Of a stretch of DNA of 37,983 nucleotides, positions 17,613-25,113 are shown piece after piece; positions within the stretch are counted from its first letter, which is position 1; each line of letters starts with the position of its first letter. The stretch comes from Castellaniella defragrans (GTDB lineage Bacteria; Pseudomonadota; Gammaproteobacteria; Burkholderiales; Burkholderiaceae_B): positions 1 to 37,983 of the forward strand of contig NZ_JACHIB010000025.1 of NCBI RefSeq assembly GCF_014203015.1, given 5' to 3'. Made by a program: the position numbers and the translations under genes. The notes below the pieces were generated by a model. The model was given only the letters and a program-made list of their open reading frames with translations, was not told where the DNA came from and searched no databases.

Positions 17613-18257
17613 ATGTTCACCGGAATCATCGCGGCCGTCGGCCGCATCACCGAAGTCCGTCCCCTGGGCGACGGCGAGGAAGCGGGCGTGCGCCTGTCCA
17701 TCCAGGCCGGCGGCCTGCCGCTGGCGGCGACCCGCCTGGGCGACTCGATCGCCATCCAGGGGGCCTGCATGACGGTCGTCGCCCTGCACGAGGATGCCTT
17801 CGAGGTCGACGTCTCGCGCGAAAGCCTGGACCGCACCTGCGGCCTGGACCGCCCCGGCGAGGTCAACCTGGAGCACGCCCTGCGGCTGGGCGACAGCCTG
17901 GACGGGCACCTGGTGTCCGGCCACGTCGACGGCGTGGGCCGCGTGACCTGCTTCGACGCCGTGGCGGAATCGACCGAACTGCGCATCATCGTCCCGGCCC
18001 ACCTGTCGAAATACCTGGCCTACAAGGGCTCGGTCACGGTCAACGGCGTGAGCCTGACGGTCAATCGCGTGGACGACCAGGAAGAGGGCACGGAGATCTC
18101 CATCAACCTGATCCCGCACACCGTCCAGGTCACGACCCTGCGCAACCTGGAAGTCGGCTCCCCGGTCAACCTGGAGATCGACCTGATCGCCCGCTACGTC
18201 GAGCGCATGGTGGGCGGCATGGGGATGGCCGCACCCGCGGGGCTGGGCGCCGCCTGA
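17613..18257 (+). CDS. ribE: Riboflavin synthase, alpha subunit
   Basis: A 214-residue enzyme that dismutates two 6,7-dimethyl-8-ribityllumazine molecules to riboflavin. It shows the tandem lumazine-binding repeat: MFTGIIAAVG at the start and the second copy from about residue 98 (HLVSGHVDGVG). The motifs IQGACMTV and VNGVSLTVN are the equivalent ligand loops of the two halves. It starts 6 bp after ribD, so both are made from one message. ribBA and ribH are not within the window. E. coli calls this gene ribC or ribE. tRNA-Ser begins 85 bp downstream. Confidence 0.97.
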   Translation: MFTGIIAAVGRITEVRPLGDGEEAGVRLSIQAGGLPLAATRLGDSIAIQGACMTVVALHEDAFEVDVSRESLDRTCGLDRPGEVNLEHALRLGDSLDGHLVSGHVDGVGRVTCFDAVAESTELRIIVPAHLSKYLAYKGSVTVNGVSLTVNRVDDQEEGTEISINLIPHTVQVTTLRNLEVGSPVNLEIDLIARYVERMVGGMGMAAPAGLGAA

Positions 18258-18341
18258 GCGCTGCCTGAGTCCCAGGGCGGATTCGGCATTTCTCTGTTAG
18301 AATAGCGGACTTCGTCTGGCGCGATGGCGCGCGGACGTGCA

Positions 18342-18432
18342 GGACAGGTGGCCGAGTGGTTGAAGGCGCACGCCTGGAAAGCGTGTATACGTGAATAGCG
18401 TATCGGGGGTTCGAATCCCCCTCTGTCCGCCA
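18342..18432 (+). tRNA. tRNA-Ser (anticodon GGA)
   Basis: This is a 91-nt class II tRNA with encoded CCA. The acceptor GGACAGG (18342-18348) pairs with TCTGTCC, followed by discriminator G (18429) and CCA (18430-18432). The loop CTGGAAA carries anticodon GGA at 18376-18378. The long variable arm follows, and the T-loop TTCGAAT is canonical. It closely follows the E. coli tRNA-Ser-GGA sequence. TAGAAT at 18298-18303 is a likely -10 box; no good -35 is seen. Confidence 0.97.
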
Positions 18433-18465
18433 GGAATTCGTCTGCAACAGCAGACAGCAGTATGG

Positions 18466-18501
18466 AAAGCCCGCATGTTTCCTCGCATCGTGGGCTTTTT
18501 T
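18466..18501 (+). terminator. Intrinsic terminator of tRNA-Ser
   Basis: AAAGCCC at 18466-18472 pairs with GGGCTTT at 18492-18498, extended by one wobble and one GC pair, and ends in a six-T run. The sequence onward to 18728 holds no gene, only the 11-bp repeats. Confidence 0.75.
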
Positions 18502-18606
18502 GCGTCTGCTGGCGTATGTCGCCGGGGATGAGCAGGCCTTCAGCCTTGCCGCCAGCGTTCTCGTCCGCCGCGTCTTCGCGTGGCGTGTGACCGTACGGTC
18601 CGCACG

Positions 18607-18664
18607 GACCTGGCACGGACCTGGCATGACCTTGGCATGACCTTGGCATGAGGACCTTGGCATG
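18607..18664 (+). repeat. 11-bp tandem repeats upstream of VOC gene
   Basis: Five copies of the unit ACCTTGGCATG or a close variant: GACCTGGCACG start 18607, GACCTGGCATG start 18618, then ACCTTGGCATG at 18629, 18640 and 18654. The first four are in exact 11-bp steps, about one DNA turn, and the fifth is offset by 3 bp. They lie 65-120 bp before the VOC gene start. Confidence 0.8.
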
Positions 18665-18728
18665 ATCGCCCTGGCCGCCGATCCTGCGCTACTATCGAAC
18701 CTTCTCGTCGCCCGCAGGAGACGTCGCC

Positions 18729-19100
18729 ATGACAAGCAATTCCGTCGGCTGGTTTGAGATCTACGTGCAGGACATGGACAGGGCCAGGCAGTTCTATGAG
18801 GCCGTCTTTTCCGTCCGGCTGGAGCGGCTGGACAGTCCCGACATCGAGATGTGGGGGTTTCCGATGCGGCCCGGGCAGCCGGGCGCTCCGGGGGCCCTGG
18901 TCAGGATGGAGGGATTCTCGCCCGGCGGCAACGGCACGATCGTCTACTTTTCCTGCGAGGACTGCTCGATCGAGGCGGCGCGTGCCGGCGCCGGCGGCGG
19001 GAAGGTCTTCAAGGACAAGTTTTCCATCGGCCAGCACGGATTCATCGCCCTGGTGGGGGACACCGAGGGCAACATGATCGGCCTGCACTCGCTGCGCTGA
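18729..19100 (+). CDS. Small VOC (glyoxalase/bleomycin-resistance fold) family protein
   Basis: A 123-residue single-module VOC protein with two beta-alpha-beta-beta-beta units: VGWFEIYVQDMDRARQFYEAVF at about 6-27 and the C-terminal HGFIALVGDTEGNMIGLHS. It resembles the small PhnB/YaeR-like VOC proteins that act as dimers, with functions from metal-dependent enzymes to binding proteins; none can be assigned. AGGAG lies well placed before the ATG. It stands before an AraC-type regulator and an ABM-domain gene on the same strand, so the three may act together. The 11-bp repeat array lies directly upstream. Confidence 0.85.
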   Translation: MTSNSVGWFEIYVQDMDRARQFYEAVFSVRLERLDSPDIEMWGFPMRPGQPGAPGALVRMEGFSPGGNGTIVYFSCEDCSIEAARAGAGGGKVFKDKFSIGQHGFIALVGDTEGNMIGLHSLR

Positions 19101-19143
19101 GCATGCGGCGCCGGCGGCCCTGGCGATCCCTCTCCGTCCGTCC

Positions 19144-19256
19144 ATTCATGCGTCCATGCATCCGTCCCGTATGTCCCGCATCCGTCCCGTGCGTCCACAC
19201 ATCCGCCCCGTGCGGCCGCGTATCCGTCCCATTCCCCCGTGCATCCGTCCGGCGCC
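19144..19256 (+). repeat. 21-bp period tandem repeat upstream of AraC-type gene
   Basis: The core ATCCGTCCCGTGCGTCC recurs with starts at 19160, 19180, 19201, 19222 and 19243, in steps of 20, 21, 21 and 21 bp. A weaker unit is visible before 19160. The copies are diverged but the ATCCG core is kept in all five. They fill the gap between the VOC stop and the AraC start. A 21-bp step is two helical turns. Confidence 0.8.
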
Positions 19257-19292
19257 CCGCTGCGCGGCGGGGCGCGGTTTCCGTCCCGCCTC

Positions 19293-20138
19293 ATGATCAC
19301 GTTCCAGCAAGCCCCGGCGCCGCTCTTGCGCCCCTTCGTCGACCGCCTGTGGGGCTGGGAGACGGCGCCCGGCGAGTCCATCGGCCTGCCGGCCCTGCTG
19401 CCGGGCACCGGCGCGGAACTGTACTTCCACTACGGCACGCCCTTTCGCCTGCGCGGGGCGGACGGCCCGGCGGCGCCCCTGGCGGCGGGCCATCTGCTCT
19501 GTCTGCGCCGCGCCGTCGCGGACCTGGCGCCGCAGCCGGGCGTCGGCTTCGTCGCGGTCCGCTTCAGGGCCGGCGCGGTGGGCCGGTTCGTGCCGATGGC
19601 GGAGTCCGCGCTGCGGGACGAGGCGCCTTCGTTCGATGAGGTGTGGGGGCCCGAGGGCCGGCGCCTGCAGGAGCGGCTGTCGGAGGCGGCGGACTGGAAT
19701 GCGCGGGCGGCGCTGCTGCAGCGCTTCCTGCTCGCCCGCGTGCGCGCCCGGGCCGCCGACCCGTGGGTCGAGGCGGGCATGGCCCTGGCGTACCGGGAAG
19801 GCGGGCGGCTGCGCGTGGAAGGCCTCGCGGACAGGCTGGGGCTGGGGCGCCGGCAGCTGGAACGGCGCTGGCGGGCGCAGACGGGCCAGTCGCCGGCGGA
19901 GTTCGCCCGCCTGGCGAGATTCCAGCGCACGGTGCGGCGCCTGATGCTGGACCGCCGGGTGCGCGTCGTCGACGCGGCGCTGGAGGGCGGGTACTGGGAC
20001 CAGGCGCATTTCGTGCGGGATTTCGCGGGCCGGGTCGGCATGCCGCCGGGCGCCTGGCTAGCGGCGGCGCGCGCGAGGACGCATTTCTACAATACCCGCC
20101 TGGAAGCGGCTGGCATGCTGTGCGCTCCATCCCCTTGA
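19293..20138 (+). CDS. AraC family transcriptional regulator with DUF6597-like N-terminal domain
   Basis: A 281-residue regulator. The N-terminal part (about 1-130) follows the DUF6597 pattern (APAPLLRPFVDRLWGWE; AELYFHYG; GFVAVRFRAGAVGRF). The C-terminal AraC/XylS double helix-turn-helix is at about 165-265, with LRVEGLADRLGLGRRQLERRW as the first HTH and RVVDAALEGGYWDQAHFVRDF as the second. The ATG at 19293 is preferred to a GTG at 19239 that falls within the tandem repeat. It is flanked by a VOC gene upstream and an ABM-domain gene 17 bp downstream. The 21-bp repeats in its own leader could be its binding sites. The inducer is unknown. Confidence 0.9.
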   Translation: MITFQQAPAPLLRPFVDRLWGWETAPGESIGLPALLPGTGAELYFHYGTPFRLRGADGPAAPLAAGHLLCLRRAVADLAPQPGVGFVAVRFRAGAVGRFVPMAESALRDEAPSFDEVWGPEGRRLQERLSEAADWNARAALLQRFLLARVRARAADPWVEAGMALAYREGGRLRVEGLADRLGLGRRQLERRWRAQTGQSPAEFARLARFQRTVRRLMLDRRVRVVDAALEGGYWDQAHFVRDFAGRVGMPPGAWLAAARARTHFYNTRLEAAGMLCAPSP

Positions 20139-20155
20139 GACGAAGGAAGCATGCC

Positions 20156-20461
20156 ATGTACATTCTGATGGTGGAATTGCGCGCCAGCCCGGAGCGCCTG
20201 GACGAACTGGAGCCGGTGCTGCGCGCGCTGGCCGAGACGGCGCGGACCGAGCCCGGGATCGTCTGCTATGCCGTGCAGCGCCGCGAGGACAGTCCCGACG
20301 TGTTCCTGCTGTGCGAATGGTACCGGGACGAGGCCGCCTGGGAAATGCACATGGCGCTGGCCCCGGTGCGCGAGGCGCTGGGGCGTTTCGATGCGCTGCT
20401 GGCCGCGCCGCCCGCGGTCACGCGCTGCGCCCCCGTGGCGCTGGCGTGCCGGCCGGCCTGA
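20156..20461 (+). CDS. ABM-domain (antibiotic biosynthesis monooxygenase-like) protein
   Basis: A 101-residue ferredoxin-like dimeric fold protein of the ABM/YgiN group: MYILMVELRASPERLDELEPVLRAL at the start, TEPGIVCYAVQRREDSPDVFLLCEWYRDEAAWEMHM in the middle. Members include quinol monooxygenases, haem-degrading enzymes and many of unknown role. AAGGAA lies about 8 nt before the ATG. The longer open frame upstream belongs to the antisense or shifted reading of the araC gene. It probably shares a transcript with the AraC gene. It ends 22 bp from the convergent fabI. Confidence 0.85.
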   Translation: MYILMVELRASPERLDELEPVLRALAETARTEPGIVCYAVQRREDSPDVFLLCEWYRDEAAWEMHMALAPVREALGRFDALLAAPPAVTRCAPVALACRPA

Positions 20462-20483
20462 CACGCGGCCTGGCCGCCGGGCT

Positions 20484-21266
20484 TCAGTCCATGCCCGGCA
20501 CGGTGTTGGAAAAGCCGCAGTCCACGTGCAGGATTTCGCCGGTGATGCCGCTCGCCAGGTCCGAGAGCAGGAAGGCGGCGGCGTTGCCGACGTCCTCGAT
20601 GGTGACGTTGCGGCCCAGGGGCGACTGGGATTCCACGTATTTCAGCATGTTGGAGAAGTCGCGGATGCCGCTGGCCGCCAGGGTCTTGATCGGCCCGGCG
20701 GAGATGCCGTTGGCGCGCAGGCCCTTTCTGCCCAGGGATCGGGCCAGATAGCGCACGCTGGCTTCCAGGGACGCCTTGGCCAGGCCCATCATGTTGTAGT
20801 TGGGAATGGCCTTTTCCGCGCCCAGGTAGGTCAGGGTCAGGACCGAGCCGTTGCGGCCTTCCAGCAGCGGCAGGGCGGCCTTGGCCAGCGCGGGGAAGCT
20901 GTAGGCGGAGATGTCGTGCGCGATGCGGAAGTTCTCGCGCGTCATGCCGTCCAGGAAATCGCCTTCCAGGGCCTCGCGCGGGGCGAAACCGATGGAGTGC
21001 ACCAGGCCGTCCAGGCCGTCCCAGTGCTCGCGCAGGGCGGCGAAGGTGGCTTCGATCTGGGCGTCGTCGGCGACGTCGCAGGGAATGACGATGCTGCTGC
21101 CGAGTTCTTCGGCAAAGCCGCGCACGCGGCCCTCGAAGCGTTCGCCGACGTAGGTGAAGGCCAGCTCGGCGCCCTGGGCGCGGCAGGCATGCGCGATGCC
21201 GTAGGCGATGGATCGGTTCGAGAGTACGCCGGTGATCAGGATGCGTTTGCCGTTCAGAAAGCCCAT
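20484..21266 (-). CDS. fabI: Enoyl-ACP reductase FabI (NADH)
   Basis: FabI reduces trans-2-enoyl-ACP in the last step of each fatty acid elongation cycle and is the target of triclosan. The 260-residue sequence follows E. coli FabI almost throughout: [20 protein letters not shown] (nucleotide loop), [11 protein letters not shown], and the active site with Tyr at about 147 and 157 and Lys at about 164 (YNMMGLAK). [11 protein letters not shown] is the substrate-loop region. It is downstream of mltD on the same strand, with a palindromic repeat copy between, which may uncouple the two. Confidence 0.97.
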   Translation of the reverse strand: MGFLNGKRILITGVLSNRSIAYGIAHACRAQGAELAFTYVGERFEGRVRGFAEELGSSIVIPCDVADDAQIEATFAALREHWDGLDGLVHSIGFAPREALEGDFLDGMTRENFRIAHDISAYSFPALAKAALPLLEGRNGSVLTLTYLGAEKAIPNYNMMGLAKASLEASVRYLARSLGRKGLRANGISAGPIKTLAASGIRDFSNMLKYVESQSPLGRNVTIEDVGNAAAFLLSDLASGITGEILHVDCGFSNTVPGMD

Positions 21267-21317
21267 GGTGTGTTCCAGTCTGAAAAGTTCGATTTAAAGC
21301 GAAGGTCTCTCCACCGC

Positions 21318-21378
21318 GCGGCTTGCAAGCCGCTTGGATTCGTCAGGCATGGCATAGTCCGCAGGGGACTATGCCATG
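21318..21378. repeat. Dispersed palindromic repeat, inverted copy
   Basis: Module B is GCGGCTTGCAAGCCGC at 21318-21333 and module A is a perfect 13-bp stem, CATGGCATAGTCC at 21348-21360 with 21366-21378. The linker reads ATTCGTCAGG. Read on the minus strand it has the same A-linker-B order as at 2376-2436. It begins directly after the mltD stop codon and lies between mltD and fabI. Confidence 0.8.
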
Positions 21379-21385
21379 TCCTGCC

Positions 21386-22792
21386 TCATCCTTGCACTGC
21401 CGTGCCGGGTACGCGCAGGCGCTGGCCGGTGGACAGCGAGGAGCCCTTCAGGTTGTTGAGTTTGCGCAGGGCGTCCACCGAGGTGTTGTAGCGCCGCGCC
21501 AGTGAATACAGGGTGTCGCCCGGGCGGATCGTGTGGGTGCGGACGACGGGCTTGGGCCGCAGGTCCGGGGCGTGCAGCCGGGCGGAAGCCTGGGTCGGAA
21601 GATTGACGCGCCTGACGTTCCGGGTGGACGGGGCGGCCGGCTCGGCGGCGGAGGCCTGGTAGGACACCAGCCTGAGGCCGCCGCTTGCCGGGGCTTCCTG
21701 GGCGGGGATCAGCACGGCGGCGGTTGCGACGGTCTGCTTCGATCCCAGCTTGTTGGCCTGGCGCAGCTGATCCAGGGTGATTCCGTGGGCCTTGGCGATG
21801 CTGGCCAGGGACTGGCCCTTTTTCGGATGGTAGATCTGCCAGGACGACAGGCGGCCCGTATAGGATTCCAGGTTTTCGTTGAAGACGCCGACCTTGTCCA
21901 GCGGCAGGTGCAGCGCCGGGTTGTGCGCGGCCAGGATGACGGGCCGATTGTACGAGGGGTTCAGCGCCTGGAAGTCCTCCAGCGGCATTTCCGCCAGGGC
22001 GGCGGCCACGGCGATGTCCATGTCGCGCGACTTGTGCACCGTGGTGAAGTACGGCGTGTTGCTGACGCCGGGCAGGGTGATGCCGAATTTTTCCGGCCGG
22101 GCGATGATGTTCTTGATGGCCTGGAGCTTGGGCACGTAGTTGCGCGTTTCCTCGGGCATGTCCAGGTCGGTGTAGCCGGTCGGCCTGCCGGCGTCGGCAG
22201 CCTTGTCCATGGCGCGCTTCACGGCACCCTCGCCCCAGTTGTACGAGGCCAGCGCCAGGTACCAGTCGCCCTGGAAGTCGTACAGGTAGCTGAGGTAGTC
22301 CAGCGCCGCCTGGGTGGAGGCCACCGGATCGCGCCGCTGGTCGCGCCACCAGTCCTGTTCCAGCTTGTAGTGCAGCCCGGTGCTGGGGATGAACTGCCAC
22401 AGGCCGGAGGCCTGCGAGCGCGACAGGGCGTTGGGGTTGTAGGCCGATTCGACGAAGGGCAGCAGAGCCAGTTCCGTGGGCAGGCCGCGCCGGTTGAGCT
22501 CGTCGACGATGTAGTACAGGTACTTGCCGGCCCGCTGGCTCATGAGCAGCACCGATTGCGGGTGCGAGGCGTAGTAGTCCGTCCAGTAGTCGACCCGTTC
22601 GTTGCGCAGGTTGGGGATGGCGAAGCCGCGGCGGATGCGGTCCCACATGTCGCGGGGCGGGTGGGTCAGGTCGACCGTGCGCGAGGTGTCTTCCGCCACA
22701 TAGGCCTGGCGCTGATCGGCCGGCGGGTGGCGGGTGGCACAGCCGGCCAGCACCACCAGCATCAGCGGCAGGAGGAGTCGCAGGATTTTCAT
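21386..22792 (-). CDS. mltD: Membrane-bound lytic murein transglycosylase D
   Basis: A 468-residue lipoprotein. The lipobox LAGC puts the lipid-bearing cysteine at 18. The SLT domain (about 95-230) holds the catalytic glutamate in the motif FVESAYNPNALS followed by SGLWQFIPSTG and the ASYNWGEG segment. One LysM region is around 300-345 (YHPKKGQSLASIAKAHGI) and a clear LysM lies at the C-terminus (TIRPGDTLYSLARRYNTS). It cleaves glycan strands to 1,6-anhydro products, the substrate later handled by AnmK (also in this window). gloB is upstream on the same strand, the E. coli arrangement, although 192 bp separate them here. Confidence 0.96.
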   Translation of the reverse strand: MKILRLLLPLMLVVLAGCATRHPPADQRQAYVAEDTSRTVDLTHPPRDMWDRIRRGFAIPNLRNERVDYWTDYYASHPQSVLLMSQRAGKYLYYIVDELNRRGLPTELALLPFVESAYNPNALSRSQASGLWQFIPSTGLHYKLEQDWWRDQRRDPVASTQAALDYLSYLYDFQGDWYLALASYNWGEGAVKRAMDKAADAGRPTGYTDLDMPEETRNYVPKLQAIKNIIARPEKFGITLPGVSNTPYFTTVHKSRDMDIAVAAALAEMPLEDFQALNPSYNRPVILAAHNPALHLPLDKVGVFNENLESYTGRLSSWQIYHPKKGQSLASIAKAHGITLDQLRQANKLGSKQTVATAAVLIPAQEAPASGGLRLVSYQASAAEPAAPSTRNVRRVNLPTQASARLHAPDLRPKPVVRTHTIRPGDTLYSLARRYNTSVDALRKLNNLKGSSLSTGQRLRVPGTAVQG

Positions 22793-22984
22793 GGGTGGAT
22801 CATCGGGGGGATTCGAGCGCGAAGTTGCCCGATTTTACCCAGGTAATCACATGTTTGTGCAGAAGACTTCGGAAATCACCCGGATCGCCGTCCCGCGCGA
22901 GGGGGCCGGCCGCGCCATGGGGCACGGGCCGCGGCGGCGGGCCGAGGGACGTGGAGCACGCCACGGCGGCGGGCCGGCGGCACG

Positions 22985-23794
22985 CTAGCGGAAGTCGTTT
23001 TTCCATTCCCGCAGGCTGGCGAAGACCGCCTGGGGCGTGTCCAGGGACGCCTGCGCGTGCCGGGCGGCGGCCTCGCGGACGTCGGCCCGGCCGGTGCGCA
23101 GGAAAGGATTGGTTTCCAGTTCCAGGCCGAGGGTCGAGGGTACGGTGGGCAGGTCGTCGGCCCGCAGCCGGGCGACGTCCTGCGCGCGCTGCCGCAGGGC
23201 GGCGTTGCCGGGCTCGACCGCCAGGGCCCAGCGGATGTTGGACGCCGTGTATTCGTGCGCACAGCACACCAGGGTGTCCGGCGGCAGCCCGGCGAGCTTG
23301 TCCAGGGACGCCAGCATCTGCGCGGGGGTGCCTTCAAACAGGCGCCCGCAGCCGGCGGCGAACAGCGTGTCGCCGCAGAAGACCGCCGGCCGGCCCGGAT
23401 CCAGCAGGCCGGCGTAGGCGATGTGGCCGGCCGTGTGGCCGGGCACGTCCAGCACCTGGAACCGCAGCCCCATGCCGGGCAGGTCCACGGTGTCGCCCTC
23501 GGCCAGGGGCACGTCGCAGACCGGGATGTTTTCGTGGCGCGGCCCGTAGACGCGCGCCCCGGTTCGCTGTTGTAATGCACGCACCCCGCCGACGTGGTCG
23601 CCGTGATGGTGCGTGATCAGGATGGCTTCCAGGATCGGCCCGTCGCGCAGCAGGGCCTCGACGGGGCCGGGTTCACCCGGATCCACGACGAGTGCGCGGC
23701 CGTTTTTCTGTACCATCCAGATGTAGTTGTCCGACAGGGCCGGGATGGGTGTCAGGACGGCCGGCTCGGCCGGGATGTGGGCGGACGGATTCAT
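22985..23794 (-). CDS. gloB: Hydroxyacylglutathione hydrolase (glyoxalase II)
   Basis: A 269-residue metallo-beta-lactamase-fold enzyme that hydrolyses S-lactoylglutathione, the second step of methylglyoxal detoxification. The binuclear metal motif is THHHGDHVGG with ligands at 62-67. Further ligands lie in DVPGHTAGHIAY, the CGDTLFAAGCGRLFEG segment (bridging Asp) and CAHEYT. The N-terminus TPIPALSDNYIW is the family hallmark, which fixes the start at the ATG 23794. No Shine-Dalgarno sequence precedes it. The methyltransferase gene starts in the other direction only 15 bp away. Confidence 0.96.
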   Translation of the reverse strand: MNPSAHIPAEPAVLTPIPALSDNYIWMVQKNGRALVVDPGEPGPVEALLRDGPILEAILITHHHGDHVGGVRALQQRTGARVYGPRHENIPVCDVPLAEGDTVDLPGMGLRFQVLDVPGHTAGHIAYAGLLDPGRPAVFCGDTLFAAGCGRLFEGTPAQMLASLDKLAGLPPDTLVCCAHEYTASNIRWALAVEPGNAALRQRAQDVARLRADDLPTVPSTLGLELETNPFLRTGRADVREAAARHAQASLDTPQAVFASLREWKNDFR

Positions 23795-23809
23795 GGCGAG
23801 GGAGTCAGT

Positions 23810-24580
23810 GTGGCACCGCAGCGCGAAATGCCGATCGAATTGGCCGAATGGCTGGAAACCCCGGCGGGGCGGTACGTGCGCGCCTGGGAACAGCGCCAGG
23901 TCGATGCCATGGTCAGCAATGCGTTCGGCTATCATGCCATACAAATCGGGCTGCCGCACTGGAACCTGCTGCAGGCCAACCGCATTCCCTACAAGGCCTG
24001 GGCGCACAGTCCCAGCGCGCCTTTCGGCACGCGGGCCGGCCGCCTGGTCTGCGAACCGGAGCAACTGCCCTTCGACACGCAGAGCATCGATCTGGTGGTC
24101 ATGCCGCACACCCTGGAATGGTGCGCGGATCCCCATCAGGTCCTGCGCGAGGTCGAGCGGATCCTGATGCCCGAGGGCCGCGTGGTGCTCACCGGCTTCA
24201 ATCCCTACAGCCTGTGGGGCCTGCGCGAATCCCTGCCGGGCCTGGAACTGCGCCTGCCGGTGTCAGTGCCGTCCCAGGTGTCGCCGGCGCGCCTGAAGGA
24301 CTGGTTCAGGCTGCTGTCCTTCGAGCTGGACCGGGGCCGCTTCGGCTGCTATGCGCCCCTGTGCGCGACCCAGACCTGGCTGCGCCGCTGGCGCTTCATG
24401 GAACACGCGGGCGACCGCTGGTGGCCCGCCGGCGGCGCCGTCTACGCGATCGCGGCGGTCAAGCGGGTGTCGGGCATGCGCCTGGTCGGGCCGGCGTGGC
24501 GCCAGCCGCGCCGCCGCCGCGTGCGCCGGGGCGCGGTGGCGCCCGTCGCCAATCGAATCAACGAGGATATGCATGGCTGA
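23810..24580 (+). CDS. Class I SAM-dependent methyltransferase, YafS-like
   Basis: A 256-residue Methyltransf_11-type protein. The central part [47 protein letters not shown] matches motifs II-IV, but the usual glycine-rich motif I is replaced by a diverged stretch around [14 protein letters not shown], as is normal for this YafS group. Substrate is unknown. The start is a GTG at 23810 with GAGGGAG at 23798-23804, rather than the ATG at 23828 that lacks a site. The tail is very Arg-rich. It overlaps rnhA by 8 bp. In E. coli the same genes (gloB, yafS, rnhA, dnaQ, mltD) cluster. Confidence 0.88.
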   Translation: MAPQREMPIELAEWLETPAGRYVRAWEQRQVDAMVSNAFGYHAIQIGLPHWNLLQANRIPYKAWAHSPSAPFGTRAGRLVCEPEQLPFDTQSIDLVVMPHTLEWCADPHQVLREVERILMPEGRVVLTGFNPYSLWGLRESLPGLELRLPVSVPSQVSPARLKDWFRLLSFELDRGRFGCYAPLCATQTWLRRWRFMEHAGDRWWPAGGAVYAIAAVKRVSGMRLVGPAWRQPRRRRVRRGAVAPVANRINEDMHG

Positions 24581-25070
24581 ATGCGTGGCCGAACCGCGGC
24601 CCGAACTGAAACAGACCCCCGCGCCCCGGGTGGACGCCTGGACGGACGGCGCCTGCAAGGGCAATCCCGGCCCGGGAGGCTGGGGCGTGCTGCTGCGCCA
24701 GGGGCCGCACGAGAAGTCGTTGCACGGCGGCGAGCCGGCCACGACCAACAACCGCATGGAGCTGATGGCCGTGATCCAGGCGCTGCGGGCGCTCAAGCGG
24801 CGCTGCGTGGTGACGGTGCACACCGATTCCTCCTACGTCCAGAAGGGCATGACCGAATGGCTGCCCAACTGGAAGCGGCGCGACTGGCGCACGGCCGACA
24901 AAAAGCCGGTGAAGAACGCCGACCTGTGGCGGACCCTGGACGAGCTGGCCGCGCAGCATGAATTACACTGGCGGTGGGTCCGGGGCCATGCCGGCGATCC
25001 GGGCAACGAGCGGGCGGACGCCCTGGCCAACCTCGGCGTCGAGGACCCGCAGGGCACCCGCGCCTCCTGA
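24573..25070 (+). CDS. rnhA: Ribonuclease HI
   Basis: A 165-residue enzyme that cuts RNA in RNA-DNA hybrids. The catalytic residues are seen in [15 protein letters not shown] (D25), [12 protein letters not shown] (E), [11 protein letters not shown] (D) and ERADALAN (D). [20 protein letters not shown] is the basic handle that binds the hybrid. The N-terminus has about 18 residues more than E. coli RNase HI. The start ATG overlaps the end of the methyltransferase gene, and a GAGGA motif precedes it. dnaQ follows 43 bp later on the same strand. Confidence 0.97.
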   Translation: MAECVAEPRPELKQTPAPRVDAWTDGACKGNPGPGGWGVLLRQGPHEKSLHGGEPATTNNRMELMAVIQALRALKRRCVVTVHTDSSYVQKGMTEWLPNWKRRDWRTADKKPVKNADLWRTLDELAAQHELHWRWVRGHAGDPGNERADALANLGVEDPQGTRAS

Positions 25071-25113
25071 ATTTTCGCCATACGGCCGGCCGCGCCGGCC
25101 GGCAAGGAACCCC

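Noticed and set aside
16335-17613. FMN riboswitch for the riboflavin genes
   Set aside because: ribD overlaps nrdR and ribE follows after 6 bp, so there is no space for the element and no RFN-like conserved sequence.
19144-19256. CRISPR array
   Set aside because: The 21-bp units follow each other directly without unique spacers, and no cas gene is present.
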